Source: UBA1268 sp965662195
GTDB lineage: Bacteria; Planctomycetota; Planctomycetia; Pirellulales; UBA1268
DNA length: 64,000 bases
Assembly (NCBI GenBank): GCA_965662195.1
Contig: CBFIHA010000001.1
Location: forward strand, 1-64,000
Direction: 5' to 3'
In this document: in pieces, positions 26,153 through 33,848 of the stretch
Position numbering within the stretch: position 1 is the stretch's first letter
Layout: every line of letters starts with the position of its first letter
Translations under genes and position numbers: made by a program
Notes under the pieces: generated by a model
Seen by the model: only the letters and a program-made list of their open reading frames with translations
What the model was told of the DNA's origin: nothing
Database searches by the model: none

Positions 26153-26659
26153 TCAGATGAGGCCGAGAAGGGCTTGGTCCTCCTCGTCTAGGCCAGCGCC
26201 GCTACCGCCCAGCTGCGGCATCTTCCGGTCTCCCTTCCCGGCGATCCTCGGCGGCCTGCCGCCTTCAGTTGGCCCTTCCACGTCCAAGGCCAGTTCCCGG
26301 AGCATCCGGGCGAACGAGATTCTGGAATCACGTTCAATCGCCACCTCCGGCCGCGCACGTGGTTGCCCGAATCGGTCCACGTAGACGCTCCCGTGTTCGG
26401 CAATCGCTTCTCGGGCCTCTTGGCCCCGGTCCCACGCTTCGCAGGCCAGCCGCAAAAGGCGGCGGTGGTGGTGTTCGAGATCGAACTCCCGATTCACCTC
26501 CGCCCACCACTCGGCCGTTTCTTGCCGCAGATGGGACGGCGTGGAATCTTGTTTGAATCGGGGAGAGGGCCGCGTATTCTTCGAGGCACGTAATGGTATG
26601 GGTGAAGGTTGGCCCGGCTTTCGGCCTCCCCTATCCCCGCTCTTCGATTTCTTTGCCAT
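26153..26659 (-). CDS. phage terminase small subunit, P27 family
   Basis: The 168-residue protein has a disordered Lys/Ser/Pro-rich N-terminus followed by PSHLRQETAEWWAEVNREFDLEHHHRRLLRLACEAWDRG, then GSVYVDRFGQPRARPEVAIERDSRISFARMLRELALD. The L.LACEAWDR, G...D.FG....P and RELxLD pattern is that of P27-like small terminases, which recognise phage DNA for packaging. ATG 26659 has a GAGG upstream; a TTG at 26668 is less likely. The usual partner, a large terminase, is not present in the visible element, although it could lie in the assembly gap. A small terminase without a large one is a hallmark of phage satellites that redirect a helper's packaging machinery. Confidence 0.75.
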   Translation of the reverse strand: MAKKSKSGDRGGRKPGQPSPIPLRASKNTRPSPRFKQDSTPSHLRQETAEWWAEVNREFDLEHHHRRLLRLACEAWDRGQEAREAIAEHGSVYVDRFGQPRARPEVAIERDSRISFARMLRELALDVEGPTEGGRPPRIAGKGDRKMPQLGGSGAGLDEEDQALLGLI

Positions 26660-26830
26660 TGGCTGCAATCCTCTTCAGCTGAAGGAAAAAACTTTTCGTT
26701 GCCGTCCGGTCGATCTCGCGAAGACCCTTCAAAACACAGTATTTCAAGGATGCTCTTGGTGGCCGTCCTACCTCGGAGGCGGGCGGAGGACCCGTGAAAG
26801 ACCCAAACACCCGCCCGGGGCCGCGTTGGT

Positions 26831-27238
26831 TTACAAGCGGTCTAGTGGTTCACAGGCGGGCAACGTAGACGCCCCCATCGGCGGGCCTGTGATGATTTCG
26901 ACTACTGGGCATCGGCCCCGCCCGGTCTTCACGAATCGCACCAGCGATCCGGCCTCCAACCGCCGCAGACCGTTGAGCATCTGGCCAGCTGAAAGGCCCA
27001 TCTTCCTGCGGACCGCCTTGGATGATCGAATCGGTCCTTCGTGGCCCGATACCCGGCGGACGAACCAAAGGCAGATACCGGCGGCCAGCGCCGATCCGCC
27101 GAGGTCCTGCGACTTGGCCAACCACTCCATCGGAATCGGCCCAGCCAGAAAGGCCCCCCGCTTGCCACGCGGTTTCCTCGGTTGGCTGGGAAGTTCTGCT
27201 GCGGAGATCACCCCGAAATCTTCAATGCTTCTAATCAT
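26831..27238 (-). CDS. small protein with possible winged-helix domain
   Basis: The 135-residue protein contains ALAAGICLWFVRRVSGHEG and AVRRKMGLSAGQMLNGLRRLEAGSLVRFVKTGRGRCPVVEI. The second stretch looks like a winged helix (recognition helix SAGQMLNGLRRLEAG, then a wing), so it may bind DNA, but no named family is recognised. Its ATG overlaps the polymerase stop (AATGATTAG), which implies translational coupling and a role tied to the element's replication or regulation. A gap of about 170 bp before the terminase gene holds nothing I can identify. Confidence 0.6.
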   Translation of the reverse strand: MIRSIEDFGVISAAELPSQPRKPRGKRGAFLAGPIPMEWLAKSQDLGGSALAAGICLWFVRRVSGHEGPIRSSKAVRRKMGLSAGQMLNGLRRLEAGSLVRFVKTGRGRCPVVEIITGPPMGASTLPACEPLDRL

Positions 27239-29111
27239 TACCCCCACCCCCCATAGAAGAAAAAGAGACCTCTTTAGGAGACTCTCTTAGGAGACTAGAC
27301 CGGTTCGCGTTTTCCAGTGAACTAGATCGCGCAGAATCGCGAACTAGTTCCGGTGGATTCGGGTTGTCTCGGACCGGACCAGCCAGCCGGAGGACCGTTT
27401 CCCAAAAGTCGGCCCCTGCCTCGTCCACGTATCGCTCCGGCCATGAAACGATTTTGGCATCCGCGCCAATCTCGAAACCCCGGAGGACCACCCGTGAGGC
27501 CTCGGCCATCGCTGCGCCCGTTTCCGCTACCACTCGGTCGATTTCGTCAGCTGGGCCTTCCACCATCACCGCATCATGGACCGGCGCACAAAGGCCGATC
27601 CCACGCTCGGCCAGTAGGCAACAGGCCAGCCGCAACATCTCGGCCGCGTTGGCTTGAACTGGGAAGTTCGAGAGCGCCCGTGGGTTGGCAGCTGGCCGCG
27701 AAGGATCGACCGATGGGCCAACGCGGAGCGGCCAACCGAAGACCGTTTGGATCTGCCCGGTGAGCGTGGCGCGGTCCACGGCTGATTCCGACCACTTCCA
27801 GAACTTCGGATAGGTCCGCCGGTGGAGCGAAAGAAGTTCGGCAGCGGCGGCGGTGGGCTTCCCGATTCGCTGGGCCAAGGATTGCGGCCCCATGCCGTAC
27901 ATCACCGCCAAGGCGCAGGCCTTGAAGAGCGCCCGCTCTTCGGCGTGGCTGGCCTTCGTGGCATCGGCTGGAACGGCCCCGGCCTGCCGGGCGAAGGCCA
28001 GATAAAAATCGCCGCTGGAATAGGCCTCCAACATCGCAGGATCGCCAGAGAGGGCAGCGCCGACCGCGATCTCCTGCGATACAAAGTCCAAGTAGGCCAC
28101 CGCCATTCCCGGTTCCGGCCGAATGAGGCTTCGCAGCCATCGGGAAGGTCCAAAGATGAACCGGGCATTGGATGGCTGGTTCCGGCCGGTCCGGGCGCGA
28201 AAGGGAGCGATGCCGGTTCGATTGCGGCCATCCGGCCCGATTGCGAGATCTTCAAAAAGTCGCATCTGGCCGAGGGCAGCCCGAAGTTCTCGCAACTCGG
28301 AGACCACCGGGTAGGCCTTGGCCTGCGACCGGAAGGTATCGTCGGAGAGGTCCAGCTGCCCCGATTCGAGCATCGGCCACGGGATCTTCCGCTCTATGAG
28401 GAACCGGGCGAAGCGGTCTCGCTTGAACGTGGTCCCATCGAAGACGTGGTACCGCTGGTCCACTTCCGCGACCAACTTGGTTTGGACGTTTCGCCATTCC
28501 CGCTTCAGATGTTCAAACGTGGGAACGTCCACCGGGATCCCCCGATGCTCCATCGCGGCCACTGCCCACGCGTAACGGCCCCGCAGGAGCGCGCGGGGGA
28601 GGTCTATTCGCGGCATCATGGCTGGCAGGAGACGCGCGAGCGCCGCCACGTCTTCGGCGCAGTAGTCGAGAAGGGCCGCCCGCTCCGAGGCCTCATATGG
28701 GCCGCCTCGGATCGCCAGCCCCCGCATCTCCTCTTTCTCCGCTCCCTCCATCGCGGGCAGACCGTGATAGATGAGCGCACCGAGAAGACCACTGCCGCTC
28801 GGGGTTTGGAGGCCGTTCGTCAGGGCGCGGAACTCGAAGAAGAGATCCAACGTCCGCTCGGGGGCTGGCCAGCCGAGGACATGGAACACCGAAAACTCGG
28901 CGGCGGCCGCGTAGGCCACGAAAAGAGATCCACTATCGGTCCGAAACGGGGCGGCCCGCAGCTGCGCCAGCTGGTCTTCCCAGAGGCGCAGCTGCCGACC
29001 GGAACGAAGTTCCACGCCCACCAAACAAATCGGACGAGGCCGATGGCCGGTGGGCGCGGAATACTCCGTATCGACGCACCAGATCTCTTCGAACGCTTCG
29101 AGACCCTTCAC
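27231..29111 (-). CDS. family A DNA polymerase with DEDD exonuclease domain
   Basis: The 626-residue protein opens with EIWCVDTEYSAPTG, a DxE exonuclease I motif, with LDYCAEDVAAL as a later exonuclease block. The polymerase palm and fingers follow: VAYLDFVSQEIAVGAALSGD is motif A (Asp, then Glu five residues on), RALFKACALAVMYGMG is the O-helix motif B with Lys and Tyr-Gly, and CAPVHDAVMVEGP is motif C with HDA in place of the usual HDE. The start is a GTG overlapping the upstream stop (GTGA), preferred over an in-frame upstream codon at 29213. Phages and some plasmids encode such polymerases for their own replication; its presence means the element may replicate autonomously after excision. 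Confidence 0.88.
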   Translation of the reverse strand: MKGLEAFEEIWCVDTEYSAPTGHRPRPICLVGVELRSGRQLRLWEDQLAQLRAAPFRTDSGSLFVAYAAAAEFSVFHVLGWPAPERTLDLFFEFRALTNGLQTPSGSGLLGALIYHGLPAMEGAEKEEMRGLAIRGGPYEASERAALLDYCAEDVAALARLLPAMMPRIDLPRALLRGRYAWAVAAMEHRGIPVDVPTFEHLKREWRNVQTKLVAEVDQRYHVFDGTTFKRDRFARFLIERKIPWPMLESGQLDLSDDTFRSQAKAYPVVSELRELRAALGQMRLFEDLAIGPDGRNRTGIAPFRARTGRNQPSNARFIFGPSRWLRSLIRPEPGMAVAYLDFVSQEIAVGAALSGDPAMLEAYSSGDFYLAFARQAGAVPADATKASHAEERALFKACALAVMYGMGPQSLAQRIGKPTAAAAELLSLHRRTYPKFWKWSESAVDRATLTGQIQTVFGWPLRVGPSVDPSRPAANPRALSNFPVQANAAEMLRLACCLLAERGIGLCAPVHDAVMVEGPADEIDRVVAETGAAMAEASRVVLRGFEIGADAKIVSWPERYVDEAGADFWETVLRLAGPVRDNPNPPELVRDSARSSSLENANRSSLLRESPKEVSFSSMGGGGND

Positions 29112-29761
29112 GCCACCCCCCGTAGCTGGCGAAGGATAGCGTGGTCCACCGATTCGATGAACCGATCCCGAAACGCAATCTTCAGGACCTCGGGAAAGGT
29201 GAGATCCGGCCACTTCGGTTCCGGCAGCTCAGCCGCCGGTTCAAAGTGGGTGTAATGGCCGTTGCTCGTATCCGAGACCATCCGACACCACGAAGACTCC
29301 GCAGCCTGCGCGATTCGGAGGGCCGATTCGGTCCACGTATTCGAGCGGCCATCGGGGCCGGGGAGTTTGATTCGCCAGAGAAACAAATCCCCCCCCCGGT
29401 TCAAACAGGTGAGGACCAGCGCGGGCGAAATCTCACCAGAAAGATCCGGCCAGAGATGCTTCGCGACCAGATAGGTCGCCCGGTCCACCCCGTTCTCGAT
29501 TTCGAGAACGGCCGTTTGCAAACGCCAACCATCTCCCGGCCGAACTTGGAACCACTCCGACTTGTTGGGCTTCCGCGTGGGAATGGTGGAAATCACCTTC
29601 TTCACGCCAAGGCCCTCGGAATAGTCGGCCCCGAGGTGGAGCGATGCCGGATCGAATGGATCCGGTGGCGGTCCGGCAGCTGCGGCCGGATGGTCCCGAT
29701 CCAAGGCAGCGGCGTGGCCGTTGTCCTCGGGGTTCGCGGTAGGCAATCGACTAGCGAGCAT
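29108..29761 (-). CDS. conserved-looking element protein of unknown function
   Basis: I cannot name a family for this 217-residue protein. After a Pro/Ala-rich tail it has KVISTIPTRKPNKSEWFQVRPG, VDRATYLVAKHLWPDLSGE, RGGDLFLWRIKLPGPDGR, and a C-terminal FPEVLKIAFRDRFIESVDH. The regular beta-rich pattern and well-formed codons indicate a real folded protein. Its stop overlaps the polymerase GTG by four bases and its start overlaps the stop of the 77-residue gene upstream, so it is translated with the replication genes. A role in replication or single-strand binding is possible but is only a guess from position. Confidence 0.65.
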   Translation of the reverse strand: MLASRLPTANPEDNGHAAALDRDHPAAAAGPPPDPFDPASLHLGADYSEGLGVKKVISTIPTRKPNKSEWFQVRPGDGWRLQTAVLEIENGVDRATYLVAKHLWPDLSGEISPALVLTCLNRGGDLFLWRIKLPGPDGRSNTWTESALRIAQAAESSWCRMVSDTSNGHYTHFEPAAELPEPKWPDLTFPEVLKIAFRDRFIESVDHAILRQLRGVA

Positions 29762-29984
29762 GGCGGCCTCCCTTCTTCACCACTTCGGGCGGCTGGGCAT
29801 CGAAAGCAGGCACGTAGAGATCCGACGCGATCCGCTCCGGGGTTGGTCGGTCGAACCCCACCCCCCCGGCTTTTTCAAACCACGGGAAGACCAGCTGCCC
29901 CGGGGCCGCCATTCTGGCCTCCCGCTCGGCGGCTCGGCGGCCCGCGCGGAACCGGTCCTTTGTGTTTGGTCGCTTGCGCTTCAT
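29751..29984 (-). CDS. small basic element protein, unknown
   Basis: The 77-residue protein begins MKRKRPNTKDRFRAGRRAAERE, a strongly basic helical stretch, and continues with GQLVFPWFEKAGGV. No family is recognised. Its ATG overlaps the stop of the HTH gene (ATGA) and its 3' end overlaps the next gene by 11 bp, a typical phage-like coupled arrangement. The overlaps on both sides are the main reason to accept it as real. Confidence 0.5.
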   Translation of the reverse strand: MKRKRPNTKDRFRAGRRAAEREARMAAPGQLVFPWFEKAGGVGFDRPTPERIASDLYVPAFDAQPPEVVKKGGRHAR

Positions 29985-30217
29985 GACTGCCCCCCTTCGC
30001 TGGTGACGAAGGCGGCCAGATCGCAGCCAGCCACATAGACCCGCTTCCCGACGCGATAGGTCTTCAGCCCAGCCCGACAAGCGGACCGGAAAGCAGCATC
30101 GCGCCAACCCATCCGGGCCTTCGCCTCGTCCACGCGATATATCGCGTCCGAGACAATCGCACCCGGAACCATCTGCGAAAGGCCGATGGTTGGCCTTCTC
30201 GGCTGGTTTCGTTTCAT
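29981..30217 (-). CDS. excisionase-like HTH protein
   Basis: The 78-residue protein contains IYRVDEAKARMGWRDAAFRSACRAGLKTYRVGKRVYVAGCDLAAFV, which matches the MerR-like winged HTH of excisionase and helix_turn_helix_17 families (sensor-like helix, GLKxYRVGKRxYV wing, then LxxFV). Such proteins act as Xis factors or small regulators in integrative elements. The ATG has AGGAG 8 bp upstream, and the gene follows a 170-bp non-coding stretch with a hairpin, so it may head its own transcript. Whether it directs excision is not shown. Confidence 0.65.
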   Translation of the reverse strand: MKRNQPRRPTIGLSQMVPGAIVSDAIYRVDEAKARMGWRDAAFRSACRAGLKTYRVGKRVYVAGCDLAAFVTSEGGQS

Positions 30218-30324
30218 AGCGAAACTCCTAGAGGTTAGGGGCCGCTTGGAACGTCCTTACCGGCCCTCTACCACTCCGGCCGGTCGGTCGGTTTGCACAA
30301 CGGAAAATCATCCCGCGCAAAACG

Positions 30325-30360
30325 AAAGGGGCCGATTTTCCGAAGAAAACCGCCCCCTTT
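30325..30360 (-). terminator. hairpin terminator within the element
   Basis: AAAGGGGCCGATTTTC and GAAAACCGCCCCCTTT form a long imperfect stem with a short CGAA loop. On the minus strand it is followed by a short T-rich run (CGTTTTG). It lies just after the stop of the gene at 30389-30979. Confidence 0.5.
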
Positions 30361-30388
30361 GCCGCGAACTATTCGTTCGTTTTTTTCT

Positions 30389-30979
30389 CTAGGCGGCCCC
30401 GAACCGGTCGGTTTCGCAGGATTGCATTGTCCGATACCGCTCGGCCGCTTGAAGTCTCCCCAATTCGCGATATCGATGCCGGGCCGGCCCAATGACCCGC
30501 TTCCACATCTCGCTATCTCGCGTTTGTTGAAGACTTTTGCCGATCCGGTGCGCCACTTCTTCTCGGTTCTTTGCTTGGACGACCAGCCAGAATTGCCCTT
30601 CCTCGGTGTTCCATAAGTCCCGCAATCGCTCGTTCGCAGTCTTTCCGCGTGGCTTTTTGGCCTTCGGGCGACCAGTGGAGCGGGGCGGGCGGGCGGGATC
30701 CGGTCTCGGGGCCTCCGCCGCAGCAGGGAGAGCCTTTTGCCGCCGGGGGGGCGAAAACACCGCAGAATCCCCGATAAGTTCTGCGATCAACCGACTTGGC
30801 GCGGTAGCCGCCTCTTCCACCATCCGTCCGATCTTCCTGTTGAACTCTTCCATCTGCCGGAGAGGGGCGGTCGCCTTCTCCATCTCACGGCGGAGGTGGG
30901 CCGTGGATCGCTCCATATCGCGTTGGAACTGCGCCAGCCCAACGCGGCGGCGGCGGCCCGAGGAGGCGGGGTCCGGCAT
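30389..30979 (-). CDS. element protein with coiled-coil region, unknown
   Basis: The 196-residue protein has a long helical, charged segment (VGLAQFQRDMERSTAHLRREMEKATAPLRQMEEF), a Pro/Lys-rich linker, and a C-terminal domain with TANERLRDLWNTEEGQFWLVVQAKNREEVAHRIGKS, which could contain a HTH. No family is recognised. ATG 30979 has AGGAAG 8 bp upstream and is preferred to an in-frame codon at 31069. It is the gene nearest the right att copy and is transcribed away from it, where early regulators of integrative elements are often found. Confidence 0.55.
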   Translation of the reverse strand: MPDPASSGRRRRVGLAQFQRDMERSTAHLRREMEKATAPLRQMEEFNRKIGRMVEEAATAPSRLIAELIGDSAVFSPPRRQKALPAAAEAPRPDPARPPRSTGRPKAKKPRGKTANERLRDLWNTEEGQFWLVVQAKNREEVAHRIGKSLQQTRDSEMWKRVIGPARHRYRELGRLQAAERYRTMQSCETDRFGAA

Positions 30980-31078
30980 GATCGACTTCCTGTGGCCGGG
31001 GCGGTCGGCCGGAGCGTGGGGAAGTCGATACCACGCTTCTCGGCCGACCAGCGCGGGAGCTACCCGCACCCTCGGCGT

Positions 31079-31089
31079 TTGTTAGGCGC
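31079..31089. repeat. TTGTTAGGCGC repeat, right end
   Basis: This copy is identical to the two at 23361-23383 and lies 102 bp inside the right att copy. It supports a shared protein-binding role at both element ends. Confidence 0.5.
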
Positions 31090-31191
31090 AGTGGTCTGAG
31101 GCCTGAAATACAGGTGTTCAGTATATCATGAACAGGCCCATAAAACAAGCTAATCGCAGACCAACCGAAACCCAACCGCAGGCTTCCGGTC

Positions 31192-31240
31192 GATTAGAAA
31201 TCCCATGCTCTATCCGACTGAGCTACGGGCGCGTCTGGGG
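31192..31240. repeat. att site, distal copy (tRNA-Arg 5'-half remnant)
   Basis: This is a perfect 49-bp copy of 23290-23338. It holds only the 5' half of tRNA-Arg, so it is not a functional tRNA gene. The sequence to its right is chromosomal and was probably the original upstream region of the tRNA gene. Confidence 0.93.
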
Positions 31241-31365
31241 GATTTTAATGGGAAACATCAGATTATTCCGCCTCCGGCTCTCAGGCCACCGCGAGACGGG
31301 CCCGATAAGCCCTGCGGGCTGGGACATCGCCTCCGATTGTCGGGGTGACGGCTGGCCATCGACCC

Positions 31366-31396
31366 GGCGAATTGGCGGCCGTGCTGCCAATTCGCC
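31366..31396. repeat. perfect 11-bp inverted repeat upstream of protease
   Basis: GGCGAATTGGC (31366-31376) and GCCAATTCGCC (31386-31396) are perfect inverted copies with a 9-nt loop, ending 35 bp before the protease ATG. The position fits an operator or a leader hairpin; no T-tract follows. Confidence 0.55.
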
Positions 31397-31431
31397 GATC
31401 CCCCGGCCTGGCCACGGCGTATCCTGAAAGT

Positions 31432-32388
31432 ATGAGAACAATCATACAGACCAGCCTGCTCGCTCTCGGCCTGACCTGCCTGCTGCCGGCAACAACCAGC
31501 ATTGCCGCTCCGCCGATCCCGGTTGTCGATGACGAGTCCCTCGCACGAAATTTCGTGCAGGGACTTGCTCTGATTGTAGACCGAGGTGACACCTCTTCGG
31601 GCACCACCGTCATCGGAAGCCGCCAGGCTGCCGACCAACTGCTAGCAACCGAAGGCCGTCAGATTCGGCTGCCACCGTCACCGACGCTCTGCACCCTGCA
31701 GCCCGAAGCATCGCTCTACGAAGCTGTGATGCCGGCGGTGGTGGTCGTTGGTTCGATCTACAAATGCAACAACTGCAGCGACTGGCATCTGGGAGGAATG
31801 GCCAGCGGCTGGCTGCTGGCCGACAATGGCCTGGTCGTCACGAATCACCATGTCTTTGGGGAGGATGGTTCCCATCGGTTCGGCGTCATGACTGCCGCTG
31901 GCGAGGTCTTCGCCGTGACGGCGATCCTGGCCGCCGACCGGACTGGTGATGCCGCCATTGCCCAGATCGACACCCGCGGCCGACGGCTGCCCTCACTCGC
32001 GTTGGGCAGCCGGCCCGCCTGCGGTGACGCCGTCACCGTGATCAGCCACCCTGCCGGACGTTTTTACAGTCTCACCAGAGGTGTCGTCTCCCGCTACCAC
32101 CGGCAGCAGGATTCGACCGCAGCCAGTTCCCGCCGGGCAGGTGACACCGAGGCGAGTGAGGCGGCGACCGCTTCGGTCTGGATGAGCGTCACTGCTGACT
32201 TTGCCGTCGGCAGCAGCGGCGGCCCAGTCTTCAATGCCGACGGTGAGGTGGTGGGGATGGTCTCTCGAACGTTTTCCAGCCAGGCCAAGCGGAACCACCG
32301 TCGCTATGGCAACTTTGGCACCCAAATGGTCTTCAAAGACTGTGTCTCACTCGACACCCTACTGCGGTTGATTGACCCTACCGGCTGA
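31432..32388 (+). CDS. secreted trypsin-like (S1) serine protease
   Basis: The 318-residue protein has a Sec signal peptide (TSLLALGLTCLLPATTSIAAPP). The S1/DegP-type catalytic triad is complete: His in GLVVTNHHVFG, Asp in DRTGDAAIAQID, and Ser in VGSSGGPVFN. A CNNC motif lies before the catalytic His. There is no PDZ domain after the protease domain, so it is a simple DegP-like or trypsin-like hydrolase rather than a full HtrA. ATG 31432 opens directly at the signal peptide; the in-frame codon at 31345 would place 29 unlikely residues before it and would cover the 11-bp inverted repeat. It converges on lpd. Confidence 0.8.
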   Translation: MRTIIQTSLLALGLTCLLPATTSIAAPPIPVVDDESLARNFVQGLALIVDRGDTSSGTTVIGSRQAADQLLATEGRQIRLPPSPTLCTLQPEASLYEAVMPAVVVVGSIYKCNNCSDWHLGGMASGWLLADNGLVVTNHHVFGEDGSHRFGVMTAAGEVFAVTAILAADRTGDAAIAQIDTRGRRLPSLALGSRPACGDAVTVISHPAGRFYSLTRGVVSRYHRQQDSTAASSRRAGDTEASEAATASVWMSVTADFAVGSSGGPVFNADGEVVGMVSRTFSSQAKRNHRRYGNFGTQMVFKDCVSLDTLLRLIDPTG

Positions 32389-32427
32389 CTGTCAGAAACA
32401 TTCGGGCCAATGGGCGAGCGACCGTAC

Positions 32428-33813
32428 TCAGGCGTGAATTGCCCGACCATCAACTGCCAGGGCAGCTTCCTTGAGTGCCTCCGGCAGGGTCGGGTGGGCA
32501 TGACAGACCCGGGCGATGTCCTCAGCGGTCGCACCAAAGTTCATCGCAGCCGCGGCCTCGCCGATCAGATCCCCTGCCGCGGGCCCGATGATGTGGATTC
32601 CCAAGACCCGGTCGGTGGCCGCGTCGGCCAGCAGCTTAACCTTGCCCGTCGTGTCGTTGATGGTACGCGCCCGGCCGTTGGCCCGATAGGGAAAGACGCC
32701 TTTCTTAAAGGTGACCCCGTCAGCCTGCAATTGCTCCTCGGTCCGGCCCACCGCGGCAATCTCGGGATGGGTGAAGACCACTGCCGGCACCAGACCATAG
32801 TCAACATGGCACCAGCCGGACTGCATCGCCTCAACACAGGCGACCCCGTCCTCCTCGGCCTTGTGGGCCAGCATCGGGCCCGGGACGCAGTCGCCAATGG
32901 CAAAGATGCCCGGAGCGGCCGTCCGGAACTGGGCATCGACCGGAATCCAGCCCCGCTCGTCGGTGGTCAGGCCGACCGTTTCCAGCCCAAGGTCGGCCGT
33001 CGCCGGCTTGCGTCCGGTCGCCGCCAGCACGCGGTCACAGATGATCGGCTCACGGCCCTCGCACTGGACAAAGCAGCGATCACCCTCGGCCCGGGCTGAG
33101 GTGACCTTCACCCCCAGCTGGATGTCGAGCCCCTGCTTCTTAAACAGCGTCAAAGCCTCGGAGGCGATCTCGGCGTCGATGCCGGTGAGAATGCGGTCAA
33201 AGTATTCAAGCACCGTCACCCTGGCGCCCAGGCGTCGCCAGACACTGCCCAGCTCCAGCCCGATGTAGCCACCACCGATAACCACAAGATGATCTGGCAC
33301 CTCGGGATAAGAGAGCGCTTCGGTGCTGGTGCCGACCCGGTCACCGTCATAGCTGATGCCGGGCAGCACCACGCTGTGGCTCCCGACCGCAAGCACGATC
33401 CGCTGGGCGGCCAGTTCGCTCGTCGATCCATCTCCCCCCGTCACCGTAACCCGGCCCGGGCCTGTCAGGCGACCGGCGCCCCTGACGCGGGTCACCTTGT
33501 TCTTCCCCAGCAACGCCTCAATACCCTTCGACAATGCCTGCACCACCGCTGCCTTGCGGTTCATCATTGTGCCGAGGTCAAGCGAAACGTCACCGAGAAC
33601 CACGCCATGCTGGGCCAGTTCGCCACAGGCCAGTTCATACTTGTGGCTCGACTCGAGCAAAGCCTTCGACGGGATGCAGCCAACCCGCAGGCAGGTGCCC
33701 CCGAAGCGGTCCTCCTTCTCGACGATGGCAACCTTCATGCCGAGCTGGGCTGCCCGAATCGCTGCCACATAGCCACCCGGCCCACCACCAATCACCACCA
33801 AGTCGTGTGTCAT
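32428..33813 (-). CDS. lpdA: dihydrolipoamide dehydrogenase (E3), OGDH-associated
   Basis: This 461-residue flavoprotein re-oxidises dihydrolipoyl groups with NAD. It has the FAD-binding GGGPGGYVAAIRAAQLG, the redox disulfide in GGTCLRVGCIPSKALL, an NAD-binding GGGYIGLELG, the second FAD motif GIFAIGDCVPG, and the C-terminal HAHPTLPEAL with the catalytic His-Glu. ATG 33813 has GAGG upstream and matches the usual N-terminus; an in-frame upstream codon at 33852 is rejected. It lies 35 bp after sucB on the same strand and so completes the 2-oxoglutarate dehydrogenase set. Confidence 0.95.
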   Translation of the reverse strand: MTHDLVVIGGGPGGYVAAIRAAQLGMKVAIVEKEDRFGGTCLRVGCIPSKALLESSHKYELACGELAQHGVVLGDVSLDLGTMMNRKAAVVQALSKGIEALLGKNKVTRVRGAGRLTGPGRVTVTGGDGSTSELAAQRIVLAVGSHSVVLPGISYDGDRVGTSTEALSYPEVPDHLVVIGGGYIGLELGSVWRRLGARVTVLEYFDRILTGIDAEIASEALTLFKKQGLDIQLGVKVTSARAEGDRCFVQCEGREPIICDRVLAATGRKPATADLGLETVGLTTDERGWIPVDAQFRTAAPGIFAIGDCVPGPMLAHKAEEDGVACVEAMQSGWCHVDYGLVPAVVFTHPEIAAVGRTEEQLQADGVTFKKGVFPYRANGRARTINDTTGKVKLLADAATDRVLGIHIIGPAAGDLIGEAAAAMNFGATAEDIARVCHAHPTLPEALKEAALAVDGRAIHA

Positions 33814-33848
33814 GTTGTCCTCGAAAGCCCTGGCTGACCGCGGCTGCC

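Larger units (their letters stand above)
23290..31240. mobile_element. tRNA-Arg-integrated element, phage-satellite-like
   Basis: The element is bounded by identical 49-bp direct repeats (23290-23338 and 31192-31240) derived from tRNA-Arg(TCT), with a tyrosine integrase beside the intact tRNA. Eight minus-strand genes, several with ATGA/GTGA stop-start overlaps, include a P27-like small terminase, a family A DNA polymerase and an excisionase-like HTH. One rightward AT-rich PDZ gene looks like cargo. No large terminase, portal, capsid, tail, relaxase or conjugation genes are visible. That fits a phage satellite or decayed prophage better than an ICE. A 10-N assembly gap at 24739-24748 means missing genes cannot be excluded. 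Confidence 0.8.
30980..31431. other. right element end and flanking intergenic region
   Basis: About 450 bp without a gene. It contains the third TTGTTAGGCGC copy (31079-31089), an AT-rich stretch, the right att copy (31192-31240), the former upstream region of tRNA-Arg with a possible -10 box (TAAAAT on the minus strand just outside the att copy), and an 11-bp inverted repeat ahead of the protease gene. Confidence 0.7.

Noticed and set aside
26541..27290. 249-residue plus-strand ORF across the small terminase and winged-helix genes
   Set aside because: It overlaps two better-supported minus-strand genes and lacks any recognisable motif.
27822..29255. 477-residue plus-strand ORF opposite the DNA polymerase
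   Set aside because: The minus strand has all polymerase and exonuclease motifs; the plus-strand translation is low-complexity and shows no family.
31192..31240. Second tRNA-Arg gene
   Set aside because: Only the 5' half is present; no T-arm or acceptor 3' strand follows. It is an att remnant.
23290..31240. Integrative conjugative element
   Set aside because: No relaxase, coupling protein or type IV secretion gene is visible; the content is phage-like, though the gap limits certainty.
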